Shown here in pieces: positions 61,812 to 64,000 of a stretch of DNA of 64,000 bases. Each line of letters begins with the position of its first letter. The first letter of the stretch is position 1. The notes under the pieces are model-generated. The model saw only the letters and a list, made by a program, of their open reading frames with translations, had not been told where the DNA came from and did no database searches. A program made the translations under genes and the position numbers. This DNA is from Armatimonadota bacterium (GTDB taxonomy: Bacteria; Armatimonadota; Fimbriimonadia; Fimbriimonadales; Fimbriimonadaceae), in NCBI GenBank assembly GCA_016223145.1, contig JACRPN010000023.1, positions 1-64,000 on the forward strand. Reading direction: 5' to 3'.

Positions 61812-63587
61812 TTACTGTGGAGGTGGAGGCGCCGACGGCAGCGTGAACCGTCGGTTGGCGCCGAAGATGTACTTGTAGCCGCTGGCATCGGCCGCAGGGC
61901 CGGGCCGGTCGGCAACGTTCTTCGCACCGACTCTCCAATAGAACTCCGTTTGGGATGTGCCGAACTTGGCCGAGAGCTTTCCGAGCAGGCCAGAGACGCT
62001 GCCGGTGCTCAGGGTGCCGGTGTCGCTTCGCGTGAACGGAGCGACGGGAACCAGGACCTTGCCCTTGGGGAAGTTCGGGTCAGACGAAATCTCCAGGATG
62101 TACTCCACCGTGATCGGATAGGTCGGGTTGACCACCGAGATGAAGGTGAAGGGGATATCCGTGGAGACGACCGCATTGGGCGATGGCGAAACCAGCGCCG
62201 GGCGATCCAGAGGAGTCGCGATGCCCTTGGCAGACACCTGCTTCGAGATGAAGAAGCAGTAGCCATCCGCGTCGTTTCCTGCGCCAGGATAGTCGATCGC
62301 GAGAAGCTTGTAGACGAGCTCGATCGTATAGGTGTAGGGCCGGCCAGGGGTCACGCCCGCCACGTTCACGTCGGTGGTGCTCATGCTGTCCACGCAGGTG
62401 CCCGTGTCGCCGATGCCGTCGAAGGTCGCGTACGAGATGTCGCGAGCGACGTTGTCGTCCACTGCGAAACCGAAGTCGCCGGGAACAACCATCACGGGTG
62501 AGCCCAGGATGTCGCTTCGGCGGACTTGCCACTGCACGGCAGTCTGGCTGCCACGCACCCAGCCGTCCTTTCTCCAGGTGAGCTTGACGGCCGGCGAGCC
62601 CGAGAAGTCGGGATACATGGTCGCCGAGGCGGCCAGTTCATTGGCTGGCGTAAAGCCACCGCTCTTGGAGAGCAGCGCCACACCCAGGAGCACGAGTGCC
62701 AGGGTCGTAAAGTCGCCAGTCTTGCCCGACTTGCGTGCACCCTGTGCGGCCTTGATGCCGCCGTTCTCAGGGAAGTCCTCGCGGGGCACGGGCACGTCGA
62801 AGATCGCGCGGACTCGGTCGCCGGGCTGGACACCCAGGTACATGCGCTCGATCTTGATCATGGCGCTGTCAGGCTCCACGTCGGTCACGCGCGCCGTCGC
62901 CACCTGCTGGCGGCCACGGTTCACGATGAGCTCCTGCCCAACCTTGAAGCCGCTGCGCGTGCCTTGGTTGACCAACGCTGTAGCCTCATAGGTATTCAGA
63001 ACCGTAGCCGTGGGAAGGTTTTTGGTTCGAATCTCGGTTACGGCCATCGTCGCGGCGGTTGCCAGAGCTTCGTTCAAAACCGTCATGTCTTCGGCTTCGC
63101 CTGTTCGAACACTCGATGAGCCGCGAACGGCCGCCCCGTTGACAGGAAGGCCCGAAGCCACATCGTTGACGACCACGCGCAGAATCACTTCCGCACGCTT
63201 GCCGCCGCCCGAGTTCGTGATCCGCGTCCCGATGACTTGGCCGTTGACGATCGTCGCGGCGCGAAGCTCTTCACCAAGGCGCATCATGCTGGTGCGATCC
63301 CGGATCGGCTCTTGCAAGCCAAGGCTGGCGATCGTGCGCACGACGGAATCCTTCGGCGTGATGTCGATCCCGGGGATCTTCACCAACGCGCTTTGAACTG
63401 CGTCGGCCGCCGCCTCGCCCACTGCGGGGTCTTTGGCGTCGAACTTAACGACCGCCCACGCCGGCGCTTGTTGGAGCTGAGCGACCACTCGCCCTGCCGT
63501 GAAAAACGAAAATGAAGGCAACAGCAACGCCATGATCATCACGTTGCAGATCGCCCTCCCTAAAGTCGATTTGATGAACCGCCTCAC
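61812..63587 (-). CDS. CsgG/FlgT-like exported protein with fibronectin-like tail
   Basis: 591 residues from GTG 63587 (AGGAGG ten bases upstream). A long signal or anchor (ICNVMIMALLLPSFSFFTAGRVVA) opens it. Residues about 40-190 follow the CsgG/TolB-N pattern (WAVVKFDAKDPAVGEAAADAVQSALVK; GEELRAATIVNGQVIG), residues 200-250 a FlgT_C-like SH3 barrel (GFKVGQELIVNRGRQQVATARVTDVEPDSA), then a second span (ALVLLGVALL). Two fibronectin-like beta domains follow. CsgG forms a secretion pore for curli and FlgT supports the flagellar basal ring, so a role in surface assembly is plausible but inferred. It heads the cluster. Confidence 0.8.
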   Translation of the reverse strand: MRRFIKSTLGRAICNVMIMALLLPSFSFFTAGRVVAQLQQAPAWAVVKFDAKDPAVGEAAADAVQSALVKIPGIDITPKDSVVRTIASLGLQEPIRDRTSMMRLGEELRAATIVNGQVIGTRITNSGGGKRAEVILRVVVNDVASGLPVNGAAVRGSSSVRTGEAEDMTVLNEALATAATMAVTEIRTKNLPTATVLNTYEATALVNQGTRSGFKVGQELIVNRGRQQVATARVTDVEPDSAMIKIERMYLGVQPGDRVRAIFDVPVPREDFPENGGIKAAQGARKSGKTGDFTTLALVLLGVALLSKSGGFTPANELAASATMYPDFSGSPAVKLTWRKDGWVRGSQTAVQWQVRRSDILGSPVMVVPGDFGFAVDDNVARDISYATFDGIGDTGTCVDSMSTTDVNVAGVTPGRPYTYTIELVYKLLAIDYPGAGNDADGYCFFISKQVSAKGIATPLDRPALVSPSPNAVVSTDIPFTFISVVNPTYPITVEYILEISSDPNFPKGKVLVPVAPFTRSDTGTLSTGSVSGLLGKLSAKFGTSQTEFYWRVGAKNVADRPGPAADASGYKYIFGANRRFTLPSAPPPPQ

Positions 63588-63845
63588 TATGACGCGTCCT
63601 CCTGTGTCAGTCCTCGGTGTTACCACTCATGCCAAAAGCCATCACTGACTCAAGGCAGCTTCCTTGCATTCTGGCGCATTTAGTTCGGACAATGCTCCGG
63701 TTTCGCCGGAATTCATCGTTCCAGACCGTCAACCTATCCAACACGGAACAGATCCGAGTGAAATTGGCCGTTGGCAAACTCAAAAACGCCCGCTGCAAGA
63801 AGGCCCGTGCAGTATATCATCACGGGCAGCTTCACGCCAAGTTGT
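63588..63845. other. Intergenic region upstream of CsgG/FlgT-like gene
   Basis: 258 bases without a supported gene. It contains the promoter of the downstream minus-strand gene, a small hairpin TCCGGTTTCGCCGGA near 63699-63713 and AAT-rich stretches that differ from the GC-rich surroundings. I identified no boxes. Confidence 0.4.
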
Positions 63846-64000
63846 TTATTGACCGAAGTCCTCAGCCAGAACTCTCAGTACATAAGACCGGACGTCAGGC
63901 TCAGGTAGATTGGTTCGCACGATCCTGTCGGCGAATGCGCATTTCGCTCGCGTGGGCATCTGCGACGCGATCAGAAGCCGCGCTTCTTCCGCGTCACCGA
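63846..64000 (-). CDS. C-terminal fragment of an alpha-helical (HEAT-like) protein, cut by window edge
   Basis: The minus frame is open from the right edge to a TAA at 63848-63846 and reads DAEEARLLIASQMPTR, then CAFADRIVRTNLPEPDVRSYV and LRVLAEDFGQ. The helix-turn-helix rhythm fits HEAT-like repeats. Too little is visible to name it. Confidence 0.6.
   Translation of the reverse strand, partial: GDAEEARLLIASQMPTRAKCAFADRIVRTNLPEPDVRSYVLRVLAEDFGQ

Noticed and set aside
63664-63852. 62-codon plus-strand frame near the right edge
   Set aside because: No SD, no recognisable motif, and it overlaps the 3' end of the minus-strand fragment.

Overview
The window looks like chromosomal DNA from a GC-rich, diderm bacterium, most likely of the Armatimonadota (Fimbriimonadia-like). 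That assignment is inferred. It rests on four near-identical PEP-CTERM tails (PEPATLAVLGLGALG followed by arginines), LptF/LptD-type outer-membrane biogenesis genes, lipoproteins, Tat and Sec signal peptides, a type IV pilin-like protein of the H-X9-DG kind, and many genes that start with GTG or TTG and lack a clear Shine-Dalgarno site. No phage, IS element, transposase, CRISPR array or rRNA was seen.

Layout. 0-3.3 kb: a lipoprotein gene with a probable frameshift at its start, a Tat-exported GH109-type oxidoreductase and a secreted protein, all on minus. 3.4-8.4 kb: four PEP-CTERM surface proteins (two are tandem paralogues), interrupted by tRNA-Arg(CCG) and asd. 8.6-13.8 kb: secreted proteins, a lipoprotein, and a large exported protein with about ten G-D-D-x-Y repeats followed by HEAT-like repeats, placed directly behind purF. 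15.6-22 kb: ispH, a dead hicB-like gene, a lipoprotein, trpB, a cyclophilin and manC. 21.4-29.8 kb: a compact plus-strand operon, nth-glnE-plsY-(zinc-ribbon membrane protein)-lptF-lptD. 30-35.6 kb: an ABC-2 permease, a GT-C membrane glycosyltransferase, then a tightly overlapping trio of an ACT-domain protein, lysC and a VanX-like dipeptidase. 35.6-41 kb: a 2TM protein, a membrane-anchored GH26, a pilin-like protein and proS. 41-49.4 kb: a membrane protein, a large unknown exported protein, an M28 peptidase, an NHL propeller, an ArnT-like glycosyltransferase and a 5'-nucleotidase. 49.9-51.6 kb: a tRNA with a CAT anticodon and nadB. 51.7-63.6 kb: six secreted or envelope proteins, among them an FG-GAP propeller, a second LptD-like barrel carrying an invasin-type Ig domain, a protein with a FlgD-type C-terminal Ig domain, and a CsgG/FlgT-like protein. 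The right edge cuts a minus-strand gene.

The most striking structure is not a gene. The non-coding gaps are filled with short tandem arrays whose unit is strictly 7, 8 or 9 bases although the units themselves are degenerate (RGGTCYG, RRRGCGA, GATTTNN, CCGNTAT, GCCCTAAY, ACCTGAAC, NRAGGGAC, CACTCTCAC), together with two longer interspersed families. One family has a G/C-rich inverted repeat around AGCGNAGCGAAYCG. The other is a near-palindrome with CCTCCCTCAGTTT and CAAAACCAAGGGAGGG arms. Copies also sit in frame inside ispH, an M28 peptidase, a VanX-like dipeptidase and the GH109-type protein. In ispH and the peptidase the same repeat is read in the same phase and adds the same peptide (RSEPGEG). 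This resembles the heptameric STRR repeats of heterocystous cyanobacteria and the ORF-invading palindromic elements of Rickettsia, here in one genome.

Metabolically, the window contributes to the aspartate family (lysC with its ACT partner, and asd), NAD (nadB), purines (purF), tryptophan (trpB), isoprenoids (ispH), nitrogen regulation (glnE), phospholipid (plsY), GDP-mannose (manC) and outer-membrane assembly (lptF/lptD).
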